Shown here: positions 7,889-15,075 of the stretch, piece after piece
Layout: each line of letters starts with the position of its first letter
How positions within the stretch are numbered: position 1 is the stretch's first letter
Source of the DNA: Hymenobacter glacialis
GTDB taxonomy: Bacteria > Bacteroidota > Bacteroidia > Cytophagales > Hymenobacteraceae
Direction of reading: 5' to 3'
Assembly (NCBI RefSeq): GCF_001816165.1
Contig: NZ_MDZC01000057.1
Location: forward strand, 124,001-188,000
Length of the DNA: 64,000 bases
Position numbers and translations under genes: made by a program
The notes under the pieces: generated by a model
What the model was told of the DNA's origin: nothing
Databases searched by the model: none
The model's input: the letters and a program-made list of their open reading frames with translations, nothing else

Positions 7889-9025
7889 ATGGCCGGCCTC
7901 TACCTCCACATCCCCTTCTGCAAGCAGGCCTGCCACTACTGCGACTTCCACTTCAGCACCTCGCTGGGGCTGAAAAGCCGCTTGGTGGAGGCCATTGTGC
8001 GGGAAATTGAGCTGCGTCGGGACTACCTGGGCGCTGTCCCGGCACTGGAAACCATCTACTTCGGCGGCGGCACGCCCTCGCTGCTCACCGCCTTGGAGCT
8101 GGAGCAGATTTTTGCGGCCATTCACCGCCATTTTGCCGTGGCGCCGCAGGCTGAAATCACCCTCGAAGCCAACCCCGACGACCTGAGCGCCACCAAGCTG
8201 CTGGAGCTTCGGCAGGCGGGCGTCAACCGCCTCAGCATCGGCCTGCAGAGTTTCTACGAGCCGCACCTGCGGATGATGAACCGCGCCCACACCGCCGAGG
8301 AATCGACCACGGCCGTGCGCCGCGCCCAGGACGCGGGCTTCGAAAACCTGTCCATCGACCTGATTTACGGCGTGCCCGCGCCCGGCCACCACATCTGGGA
8401 GGCCGACCTGGCCAATGCCTTCGCGCTGGGCGTGCCCCACGTGTCGGCCTACGCCCTCACCATTGAGCCCGGCACGGCCTTCGGTCACCGCCTGCAGAAG
8501 GGCACCTTCCGGGCCGCGCCCGATGAGTTTGTGGCCACGCAGTTTGAGATGCTGCTGGCGGCCATGCGCGCCCACGGCTACGAGCAGTACGAAATCAGCA
8601 ACTTCTGCCGGCCCGGCCGCGAGAGCCGCCACAACGGCAACTACTGGCGCGGCGTGCCCTATCTGGGCCTGGGCCCCAGCGCCCACAGCTACGACGGCCG
8701 CAACCGCCAGTTTACCCTGGCCAACAACCCACAGTACGTGGCCGCTGTGCTCGAGCGCGGCGAAGTGCCCGTGACCGTGGACGCCCTCACCGCCACCGAC
8801 CGGGCCAACGAGTACCTGCTTACCACCCTGCGCACCGCCCGCGGCTGCGACCTGGCCCACCTGCGCGCCCACCTCGGCCTCGACCTGCTGGCCACGCGCC
8901 CCGCCTACCTGGCCGAGCTGCAGGCCAACGGCTGGGCCCGCCTGTCCGGCGAAGTCCTGACCCTGACCGACGCCGGCAAGCTCCTGGCCGACCACATCAC
9001 CCTGGAGCTATTTGTCGCGGATTGA
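7889..9025 (+). CDS. hemW: HemW, radical SAM haem chaperone
   Basis: This 378-residue radical-SAM protein belongs to the HemN-like family now called HemW. The 4Fe-4S motif CKQACHYCDF (CxxxCxxC) lies at about residues 11-20. It is followed by IYFGGGTPSLL, LEANPDDL, GVNRLSIGLQSF and the HNGNYWRGVPYLGLGPSAHS block diagnostic of HemW/HemN. It lacks the N-terminal extension and extra cysteine of true HemN oxidases, so insertion of haem into respiratory enzymes is more likely than coproporphyrinogen oxidation. The start at 7889 gives the canonical MAGLYLHIPF beginning. Its stop codon lies inside an ATCCGTG-type repeat. Confidence 0.93.
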   Translation: MAGLYLHIPFCKQACHYCDFHFSTSLGLKSRLVEAIVREIELRRDYLGAVPALETIYFGGGTPSLLTALELEQIFAAIHRHFAVAPQAEITLEANPDDLSATKLLELRQAGVNRLSIGLQSFYEPHLRMMNRAHTAEESTTAVRRAQDAGFENLSIDLIYGVPAPGHHIWEADLANAFALGVPHVSAYALTIEPGTAFGHRLQKGTFRAAPDEFVATQFEMLLAAMRAHGYEQYEISNFCRPGRESRHNGNYWRGVPYLGLGPSAHSYDGRNRQFTLANNPQYVAAVLERGEVPVTVDALTATDRANEYLLTTLRTARGCDLAHLRAHLGLDLLATRPAYLAELQANGWARLSGEVLTLTDAGKLLADHITLELFVAD

Positions 9026-9148
9026 CGCGGATTTGGCGTATTTCACGGATTATTGGTTGGCGCTGACGCACTGCGCCCCGAAAAAAGCTCCTGTCCGCAC
9101 AGCCAATGGCCCGCGTCATCAACCAAATCTGCCTAAATCCGTGATTCT
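9012..9148. repeat. Degenerate ATCCGTG-type inverted repeat
   Basis: Words such as GCGGATTTGGCGTATTTCAC on the left and CCAAATCTGCCTAAATCCGT on the right are rough inverted copies filling the whole gap between hemW and the next gene. The left arm supplies the hemW stop codon (GCG GAT TGA) and the right arm ends just before the next ATG. It belongs to the same family as the better preserved element at 627-816. Confidence 0.5.
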
Positions 9149-9580
9149 ATGAAGCTATTGAGCGACAGCATTGCCGACGATGCCGACTTCTTCGTGGAGC
9201 AAATTCACCTTGTGGCCATCGTTTTCGACAATACCGACGACGTGACCGTGTGGGCTACCACGTTTTTCGACAACGACAGCCACTTTTTCCACCTCGCCCT
9301 GCCTTTTAAGTTGCTGGACGTGCTGCTGGGCCTGGCGCACACTCGCGCCGCCGACCTGCAGGAAGAAGTGGCCGATGCCCTGGCCGCCGCCGAGTGGCCC
9401 GCCCTGCTCGAATACAACGCCGACGACAAGCTGCCCGTGCCACTGCCCAGCGTTGCCCTCAAGCTGTCCGTGACCTACCCCGCCATTGAGGACGACGAAA
9501 GCGGCGACGAAGAACCCGACGACCCCCAGCCCCACAACATCTTCTACCTCGAAGGCGTGTTTGTGCGGCTTGATACTTAA
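9149..9580 (+). CDS. Hypothetical acidic protein
   Basis: This 143-residue protein is not recognised. It is soluble, with no signal peptide. The C-terminal part (about residues 113-132) is a very acidic run rich in Asp and Glu, and the middle has alternating hydrophobic strands (VTVWATTFF, HFFHLALPFKLLDVLLGLA). It is preceded directly by a repeat arm and followed by a hydrolase gene 48 bp downstream. Codon use matches its neighbours, supporting a real gene. Confidence 0.6.
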   Translation: MKLLSDSIADDADFFVEQIHLVAIVFDNTDDVTVWATTFFDNDSHFFHLALPFKLLDVLLGLAHTRAADLQEEVADALAAAEWPALLEYNADDKLPVPLPSVALKLSVTYPAIEDDESGDEEPDDPQPHNIFYLEGVFVRLDT

Positions 9581-9628
9581 GGGCAGGGCACTGCTGCCGA
9601 CCTCGCCCGGGCGCCAGAAAATGTAAAA

Positions 9629-10300
9629 ATGGAAGCTTCACCCGCCGTCTTTTATCTCATTCCCGGGCTGGGGGCCGACGAGCGGGTGTTTCAGTTCCTG
9701 CGCCTGCGGGGCGAGGTACACGTGTTGCACTGGCTGCCGCCCCAAACCCCGCGCGAGCCGCTGCTGCACTACGCCGCCCGCCTCGCGGCGGCCGTGCCCG
9801 TAGCGCAGGCCTGCTGGCTGGTTGGCGTTTCTTTCGGGGGCGTGCTGGCATTAGAAGTAGCGCAGCTACGTCCGCTGGCCCGGGTCGTGCTGGTGTCCAG
9901 CTTTGCGGGGCCTGCCGAGCTGCCGTGGGTGGCGGACCTGGCCCGGGCCACCGGTCTGCACCACCTGCTGCCGCCGCAGCTGTTGCCGCGCCTGCCGCGG
10001 GTGGCGCAGTGGTTTTTTGGGGTGAAAAATGGTAGCGAATACCAGCTCCTTCGGCAGATTCTGCAGGATACCGACCCGGGTTTCACGCGTTGGGCCATCG
10101 CCCAGCTGGTGCAGTGGCCGGGCCGGACGCAAGCTGCCGCCGTTCGCATTCACGGCACTTCCGACCGGCTGCTGCCCAAAGGGGCCGCCCGCAGCCAGTA
10201 CCGGCTGCCGGGTGGCCACCTTATTATCGTGAGCCGCGCCGCCGAAATCAGCCGCATTCTCAATCAACTGGCTGACGCCGTTCCCGTGGAGCCAGCGTAA
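9629..10300 (+). CDS. Alpha/beta hydrolase
   Basis: A compact 223-residue alpha/beta hydrolase. It begins with a GLGADERVF block after the first strand, has a nucleophile elbow GVSFGG near residue 71 and a strand ending IHGTSDRLLP that offers the acid Asp. The expected His is seen in LPGGHLIIV near the C-terminus, so the catalytic triad looks complete. The substrate cannot be told from sequence. It appears to be in a loose same-strand group with its neighbours. Confidence 0.75.
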   Translation: MEASPAVFYLIPGLGADERVFQFLRLRGEVHVLHWLPPQTPREPLLHYAARLAAAVPVAQACWLVGVSFGGVLALEVAQLRPLARVVLVSSFAGPAELPWVADLARATGLHHLLPPQLLPRLPRVAQWFFGVKNGSEYQLLRQILQDTDPGFTRWAIAQLVQWPGRTQAAAVRIHGTSDRLLPKGAARSQYRLPGGHLIIVSRAAEISRILNQLADAVPVEPA

Positions 10301-10381
10301 TTCTTGGTTTATTTCATCAAGCCATAGGCCGCTACGCGAGTACTCGTCCTCGGCACAACGCACCATTAATATCCGTTAGCA

Positions 10382-11161
10382 ATGCTTCCCACTTACCCCT
10401 ACGCCGGCCGCACCTACTCTTTCGACCCCGCCGCGCCCATTGATATTTCCCTGCCCCTGGCCCCCGGTCCCGACCAGGTAAACTGTTTCTGGGCCGAGCC
10501 CGTGCAGTTCGACACCATTCGGGTGGGCAGCTTTGTGGGCAGTGTGGCGCTGGGGGGCAGCACCAACTACCAGCGCGTGCACCTCACGCCCCACGGCAAC
10601 GGCACCCACACCGAATGCTACGGCCACATCTCGCCCGACCCGGCCGCCACCCTCAACCAGTGCCTGCGCCGCTTCCTGTTCGTGGCCCGGCTGGTGAGCG
10701 TGGCCCCAGTGCCCCAGCCCAACGGCGACTTAGTGGTACTATTGGCCGACGTGCAAGCTGCCCTGGCCCTGCAGCCCGACCGCTCCCTGCCCGAAGCCCT
10801 GGTACTGCGCACCCTGCCCAACGACCCCGCCAAGCGCACTCGCCAGTACTCCGGCACCAACCCCACCTACATCGAGCCCGCGCTGGCGCATTTTCTGGTA
10901 GCGCATGGCGTCGAACATTTCCTCCTCGACCTGCCCAGCGTGGACCGCGAAGAGGACGCCGGCCAGCTCCTGGCCCACCACGCCTTCTGGACCTACCCCG
11001 CCGCCCCCCGCTGCAGCGCCACCATCACTGAGCTAATTTTTGTGCCCGATGAAGCGAAGGATGGATTATACCTTCTCAATATCCAAGTCACTAGCCTTGA
11101 GCTGGATGCCAGCCCCAGCAAGCCCGTGCTCTACCGCTTGGAAGTGCTGGCTACTGCCTGA
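10382..11161 (+). CDS. Cyclase-family (kynurenine formamidase-like) hydrolase
   Basis: This 259-residue protein fits the cyclase family (PF04199), metal-dependent hydrolases that include bacterial kynurenine formamidase. IDISLPLAPGPDQVNCFW near the start and the metal-binding HGNGTHTECYGH motif at about residues 71-82 are characteristic, followed by VEHFLLDLPSVDREEDAG. No tryptophan-degradation genes are nearby, so kynurenine formamide as substrate is only one option. Confidence 0.8.
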   Translation: MLPTYPYAGRTYSFDPAAPIDISLPLAPGPDQVNCFWAEPVQFDTIRVGSFVGSVALGGSTNYQRVHLTPHGNGTHTECYGHISPDPAATLNQCLRRFLFVARLVSVAPVPQPNGDLVVLLADVQAALALQPDRSLPEALVLRTLPNDPAKRTRQYSGTNPTYIEPALAHFLVAHGVEHFLLDLPSVDREEDAGQLLAHHAFWTYPAAPRCSATITELIFVPDEAKDGLYLLNIQVTSLELDASPSKPVLYRLEVLATA

Positions 11162-11229
11162 ATTTGGACTGTTCGTGCAACCGTGCCGGCCGCCACGGAA
11201 TCTACCGCACGAACCTTTCCCTCATTCAC

Positions 11230-11919
11230 ATGCCCGTTATGCGTGCCCTTCGCCTTTTTCTGCCCGGTGTTCTGCTGGTTGCCAGCGCTATCCATAGCTC
11301 AGCCCAAACTGCGCCGGTGCCGGCAGCCACGCCGGGTGCCGTACCGTTGCTACCAACGGCGGGACCGGCCCCAACCAATGCGGCTTCCGATAAACTCTTG
11401 CTCAAAGTGGGTCTGAATGCCGGGCGCGCTATCACCATGGGGGGCTATGACGGCTTCCTGGGCCGGGTGCCGTTGTCGGTAGGAGCGGAGGTTGCGCTAA
11501 GCTCTAAGTTCACCCTGTACGGCCAGGCCGATGCCGACTTCAGCCTGCGCCGCCGCACCTTCTACGGCGGAGAGCGCAGCAACCTGATTCCCGCCGGCGC
11601 CGTGGGCCTGGGCGGGCGCTACTACTACAACCAGGCTGGCCGGGCGCGCAGCAACCGCGCCCACGGGCAGTTCATCGGCAATTACGTGGGCCTTGAAGCG
11701 CACGCCGAAATGCGCCGCCTCTACGGCCGCAGTGTCCAAACCATGCCTTCCCTGAACTTGCTCTGGGGCATGCAGCGGCGCATCAACCGCAGCCTCCTGT
11801 TTGACATCAATGCCGGGGTGGGCGCCGGAGCCAGCTACAACCGCGCCGTACTGGGCCTTTCTTCGGCCCCCCTCACCCTCACTACCCAACTCAACGCCAG
11901 CCTTTACTTTGGGCGGTAA
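11230..11919 (+). CDS. Small outer-membrane beta-barrel protein
   Basis: A secreted protein of 229 residues with a signal peptide (MRALRLFLPGVLLVASAIHS, cut near SSAQT), a short Pro/Ala linker, then alternating strands with Gly and aromatic residues (FTLYGQADADFSLRRRTFYG, GLGGRYYYNQAGRA). It ends in LNASLYFGR, an outer-membrane barrel-like terminus. The number of strands suggests an 8- to 10-strand barrel. The longer frame from 11164 has no signal peptide, so 11230 (or 11239) is the better start. A bidirectional terminator follows. Confidence 0.65.
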   Translation: MPVMRALRLFLPGVLLVASAIHSSAQTAPVPAATPGAVPLLPTAGPAPTNAASDKLLLKVGLNAGRAITMGGYDGFLGRVPLSVGAEVALSSKFTLYGQADADFSLRRRTFYGGERSNLIPAGAVGLGGRYYYNQAGRARSNRAHGQFIGNYVGLEAHAEMRRLYGRSVQTMPSLNLLWGMQRRINRSLLFDINAGVGAGASYNRAVLGLSSAPLTLTTQLNASLYFGR

Positions 11920-11981
11920 CGGCGGCAAGTGGAGTGCTACAGCATTGTGCAACAAAGCATGCACACCGACCCACAACGCGA

Positions 11982-12011
11982 AAAAGGCTGCTCCGTGAGG
12001 AGCAGCCTTTT
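11982..12011. terminator. Bidirectional intrinsic terminator
   Basis: A 13-bp perfect stem, AAAAGGCTGCTCC at 11982-11994 and its complement at 11999-12011, with a 4-nt loop and T-runs on both strands. It lies between the convergent outer-membrane gene and rpmA. Confidence 0.85.
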
Positions 12012-12031
12012 CTATATCAGGCTGGCAGCAA

Positions 12032-12307
12032 TTAAGCTGGAACCGAAACTACTTCGCGGGGCAGAACCGTTACGAACGAACGGTCTTTGCGGCCTTTCTT
12101 GAACTGAACTTCGCCGTCAACGAGAGCAAACAGCGTATGGTCCTTGCCCATGCCTACGTTCTCGCCGGCGTGGTGCTTGGTACCGCGCTGACGCACGATG
12201 ATGTTGCCGGCAACGAGGGCCTGGCCACCGAAGATTTTTACGCCGAGACGTTTGGAATGCGATTCGCGGCCGTTGTTGGACGAGCCGACACCTTTCTTGT
12301 GAGCCAT
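12032..12307 (-). CDS. rpmA: 50S ribosomal protein L27
   Basis: This 91-residue protein is L27, next to the peptidyl-transferase centre of the ribosome. It starts [20 protein letters not shown] and continues LGVKIFGGQ and [20 protein letters not shown], all family signatures. The N-terminus begins at the mature form, without the cleaved extension found in Firmicutes. It lies downstream of rplU in the conserved L21-L27 operon, with an AT-rich repeat block between the two genes. Confidence 0.98.
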   Translation of the reverse strand: MAHKKGVGSSNNGRESHSKRLGVKIFGGQALVAGNIIVRQRGTKHHAGENVGMGKDHTLFALVDGEVQFKKGRKDRSFVTVLPREVVSVPA

Positions 12308-12317
12308 ATTTTTAAAG

Positions 12318-12401
12318 AATTATGAATTACGAATTATCAATTATGAAATGGTAGAGTTGCTCGAACAGCAATTCATAATTCATAATTTTTAATTCATAAT
12401 T
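12318..12401. repeat. AT-rich AATTCATAATT repeats between rplU and rpmA
   Basis: AATTATGAATT at 12318-12328 is followed by three copies of its complement, AATTCATAATT, at 12370-12380, 12377-12387 and 12391-12401. The block is strikingly AT-rich in a GC-rich genome and fills the rplU-rpmA gap. It could fold as a hairpin in the operon mRNA. Confidence 0.75.
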
Positions 12402-12405
12402 GGCC

Positions 12406-12711
12406 TTAGCCAATGCTGTTAATCATTACTTTGGTGAACGACTGGCGGTGGCCGTTCATCTTCTGGTAGCCCTTGCGACGCTTCTTCTTGAAGACGAGAA
12501 CTTTGTCACCCTTCACGTGAGCGAGGATGGTGCCGGTTACGGCGATGTTCAGCTCGGGGGCACCGATGGTCAACGTGCCGTTGTCGTCGGTCAGCAGGGC
12601 GTTGCCCAGCGTAACCACGTCACCGACGTTGCCGGCCAGTTTGTGAGCGTAAACGAATTTGTTGGCCTCAACCTTGGTCTGCTGGCCAGCTATGTTAACA
12701 ATTGCGTACAT
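12406..12711 (-). CDS. rplU: 50S ribosomal protein L21
   Basis: This 101-residue protein is L21, a 23S rRNA-binding protein. It begins MYAIVNIAGQQTKVEANKF and carries VLVFKKKRRKGYQKMNGHRQ, the basic family signature. The start at 12711 gives the canonical N-terminus; a longer frame extends to 12795 through the promoter and is not real. It leads the rplU-rpmA operon from a well-formed promoter. Confidence 0.97.
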   Translation of the reverse strand: MYAIVNIAGQQTKVEANKFVYAHKLAGNVGDVVTLGNALLTDDNGTLTIGAPELNIAVTGTILAHVKGDKVLVFKKKRRKGYQKMNGHRQSFTKVMINSIG

Positions 12712-12743
12712 CAGCTTTCGCGGGTTTTTCTGAAATGGGAAGG

Positions 12744-12774
12744 CAAAAGTACGACTATGGTTTGGGATTTCCAA
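12744..12774 (-). promoter_or_regulatory. Promoter of rplU-rpmA
   Basis: On the minus strand TTGG (12771-12774), a 19-bp spacer and TACTTTTG (12744-12751) match the Bacteroidota consensus TTTG-N19-TAnnTTTG well. The start of transcription would fall near 12738, giving a leader of about 27 nt. Confidence 0.75.
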
Positions 12775-12915
12775 GCCTAAGTTGTTAATCGTCATTGGCT
12801 GTTTGCCGGAGCTCCCGTCAGAACCGCCTTCAGGCGGAGGATGGGCGGATTACGGACACCCTGGAAATTTACACCAATACGGATGTACAGCCTGCCATTT
12901 TGGGGACAAGCGGGT

Positions 12916-12940
12916 TTATCCACAGTCAAAATGTGGATAA
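12916..12940. promoter_or_regulatory. Inverted pair of perfect DnaA boxes
   Basis: TTATCCACA at 12916-12924 and TGTGGATAA at 12932-12940 are both perfect consensus DnaA boxes, in inverted orientation with a 7-bp spacer. They lie between the divergent rplU and nrdB genes, about 160 bp upstream of the predicted nrdB -7 box. In E. coli the nrdAB promoter also carries DnaA boxes, so DnaA control of ribonucleotide reductase is the likeliest meaning. Two boxes alone do not make an origin. Confidence 0.7.
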
Positions 12941-13100
12941 GTGGAAGAAAAGCGGCTGATTTTGAGGGTTTTTTGAGTCGCTGGAGCAAGGAAGCTTGGG
13001 CGGAATGCCGCAGTTGCCCGGTGGGAATGGATGCGTTCTTAGCGAAAAATAAACGAATAAAAAACCAAAAAACTGTGGCAATACCCCTCCCGGGTCGGGC

Positions 13101-13108
13101 TATATTTG
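13101..13108 (+). promoter_or_regulatory. Probable -7 box of nrdB
   Basis: TATATTTG matches TAnnTTTG exactly. The -33 position holds only a weak match, which may reflect a need for activation. A leader of about 105 nt would precede the nrdB ATG. Confidence 0.45.
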
Positions 13109-13219
13109 GTGCTGGAAGGCTAGCTGCTTTTTTGAGACGCCAGCCAAACATCTGCCGGATAACGGCAGTTGACTGTTCCCTTTCCCCGACGAAACCTGCC
13201 ACTAAGACCCCCGCTATTT

Positions 13220-14179
13220 ATGGAGCCGCTCCTCGCCGAAAACCCCAACCGCTTCGTGCTATTTCCCATCCAGAACGATGAGGTGTGGCAGTTCTACAAG
13301 AAGTCGCAGGCCTCGTTCTGGACGGCCGAAGAAATTGACCTCTCGCAGGACCAGAAAGACTGGAACAACCTGAACGACAACGAGCGTCATTTCATTAAGC
13401 ACGTGCTGGCCTTCTTCGCCGCCTCCGATGGCATCGTGAACGAGAACCTGGCCGTGAACTTCATGCAGGAAGTGCAGATGCCCGAGGCGCGCTGCTTCTA
13501 CGGCTTCCAGATTATGATGGAAAACATTCACAGCGAGACTTATTCGCTGCTGATTGACACCTACATCAAAGACCCCAAGGAGAAGGACTACCTCTTCAAC
13601 GCCCTCGAGACGGTGCCCGCCGTGCAGAAAAAAGGCGAGTGGGCCCTGAAGTGGATTAACTCCGAAAACTTCGCCGAGCGCCTCATCGCCTTCGCGGCGG
13701 TGGAAGGCATCTTCTTCTCCGGCTCGTTTTGCAGCATCTTTTGGCTGAAAAAGCGCGGCCTCATGCCCGGCCTCACCTTCTCGAACGAGTTGATTTCCAG
13801 GGATGAAGGCCTGCACTGCGACTTCGCCTGCCTGCTCTACAGCTACCTGCAAAACAAGCTGCCCGAAGCGCAGGTGCAAGGCATCATTGCCGATGCTGTG
13901 CGCATCGAGCAGGAATTCGTGACCGATGCGCTGCCCGTGAGCCTCATCGGCATGAACGCCAAAACGATGGCACAATACATTGAGTTTGTGGCCGACCGCC
14001 TGCTGGTGTCCCTCGGCTGCGCCAAGATTTACAACGCCACCAATCCTTTCGACTTCATGGAGATGATTTCGGTGCAGGGCAAGACCAACTTCTTTGAGAA
14101 GAGAGTCGCTGAGTATCAGAAAGCTGGCGTGATGAGTGAACGCAACGACAACGTGTTCTCGCTCGACGAGGATTTCTAG
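13220..14179 (+). CDS. nrdB: Ribonucleoside-diphosphate reductase, beta subunit (class I)
   Basis: A 319-residue R2 subunit that holds the di-metal site and tyrosyl radical for aerobic deoxyribonucleotide synthesis. Visible ligands are the Asp in EEIDLSQ, Glu and His in [13 protein letters not shown] (with the radical Tyr in ETYS), and Glu/His in FAAVEGIFF and [11 protein letters not shown]. The start at 13220 is the ATG from which homology begins ([17 protein letters not shown]); the frame from 13169 is untranslated leader. It pairs with nrdA at 15076, though a GIY-YIG gene and two palindromic repeats lie between them. Confidence 0.96.
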   Translation: MEPLLAENPNRFVLFPIQNDEVWQFYKKSQASFWTAEEIDLSQDQKDWNNLNDNERHFIKHVLAFFAASDGIVNENLAVNFMQEVQMPEARCFYGFQIMMENIHSETYSLLIDTYIKDPKEKDYLFNALETVPAVQKKGEWALKWINSENFAERLIAFAAVEGIFFSGSFCSIFWLKKRGLMPGLTFSNELISRDEGLHCDFACLLYSYLQNKLPEAQVQGIIADAVRIEQEFVTDALPVSLIGMNAKTMAQYIEFVADRLLVSLGCAKIYNATNPFDFMEMISVQGKTNFFEKRVAEYQKAGVMSERNDNVFSLDEDF

Positions 14180-14205
14180 AAGCTGAATATTCAGCGTCTG
14201 TCACG

Positions 14206-14300
14206 CCCCCTGTCATGCTGAGCCTGCGAAGCATCCTCTCACCGCCGCACGATTCGTTGTGGCGTGAGAGGATGCTTCGCAGGCTCAGCATGACAGGGGG
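14206..14300. repeat. Long palindromic repeat, copy R1
   Basis: Arms of about 35 bp (left CCCCCTGTCATGCTGAGCCT..., right ending in GACAGGGGG) enclose a loop of about 25 nt. The family core is GTCATGCTGAGC followed by a variable block and GAAGCATC. The copy lies just after the nrdB stop codon. A degenerate half-copy follows at about 14318-14343. Confidence 0.85.
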
Positions 14301-14351
14301 CAAGACAGGGGGCGTGATAGGATGCTTCCTTCGTCAGCATGACATATAGCC

Positions 14352-14636
14352 ATGGCCTACTTCGTTTACATCACAACCAATCCGGCTAAAACGGTGCTGT
14401 ATATTGGGGTGACGGGTAGCCTGAACCGCCGACTGGCGCAGCACTACGACAACCGGGGCGATGCCAAAACTTTTGCCGGGCGCTACTTCTGCTACCATTT
14501 GCTGTATGCGGAGCAGTTTGCGGATATCACCTCAGCTATTGCGCGGGAGAAGGAACTCAAGGGGTGGACGCGGGCAAAGAAAGATGCACTGATTGAGTCG
14601 GTTAACCCCGAGCGGGAGATCCTGACGTCCTATTGA
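14352..14636 (+). CDS. GIY-YIG nuclease-domain protein (URI family)
   Basis: This 94-residue protein is a minimal GIY-YIG nuclease. VYITTNPAKTVLYIGVTGSL carries the GIY-YIG pair in the form VYI...YIG, R at LNRRLAQH is the conserved arginine, and the Glu of AIAREKELKGWTRAKK fits the metal-binding residue. The related E. coli YhbQ group has no settled function; some relatives are structure-specific nucleases. It sits between nrdB and nrdA, bounded on both sides by long palindromic repeats, which suggests a cassette inserted into an operon. Confidence 0.88.
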   Translation: MAYFVYITTNPAKTVLYIGVTGSLNRRLAQHYDNRGDAKTFAGRYFCYHLLYAEQFADITSAIAREKELKGWTRAKKDALIESVNPEREILTSY

Positions 14637-14652
14637 TGGCGTGCCCCTTGCC

Positions 14653-14765
14653 GTGCTGCGCCTCCTGTCATGCTGAGCGCAGCGAAGCATCCTCTCACTG
14701 GTGTACGATTCGTTCAGCGGTGAGAGGATGCTTCGCTGCGCTCAGCATGACAGGAGGCGCAGCAC
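14653..14765. repeat. Long palindromic repeat, copy R2, with a third partial arm
   Basis: This is the longest copy. The left arm, GTGCTGCGCCTCCTGTCATG and onward (14653-14697), pairs over about 45 bp with the right arm ending at 14765. A further right-arm-only copy follows at about 14787-14828. The remaining sequence to the nrdA start at 15076 shows no gene. Confidence 0.85.
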
Positions 14766-15075
14766 GGCAGTGCGCGAAATGGGTACGGCGTGAGAGGATG
14801 CTTCGCTGCGCTCAGCATGACAGGAGGTGCGAGGAGTTGCATTTTCCAAAAAGTGGCTGGGCGGCTTCCGTTGGCCGTCTGTGGAAAACTTCCCTATTTT
14901 TTCCTTGCCCCCCCCAAATCCAGGCGGTAATTTCCGGGATTGAATACCCCCGGGCCTCCACAGCCCGCTGCCTTCCCCGCTGCTATTTCCACAACTGCTT
15001 CAACGATTTGCCGCCGGCCCCGCGCCGCGCCGGCTACTTTCCATACGCAAAACCCCACACCAAAACACTACTGGT

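Noticed and set aside
12916..12940. Possible replication origin at the DnaA boxes
   Set aside because: Only two boxes, no AT-rich unwinding element next to them and no dnaA, dnaN or gidA-type neighbours. Promoter control of nrdB fits better.
14206..14828. CRISPR-like array at the clustered repeats
   Set aside because: The repeats are long inverted pairs with irregular spacing and no cas genes. They belong to the dispersed palindromic family.
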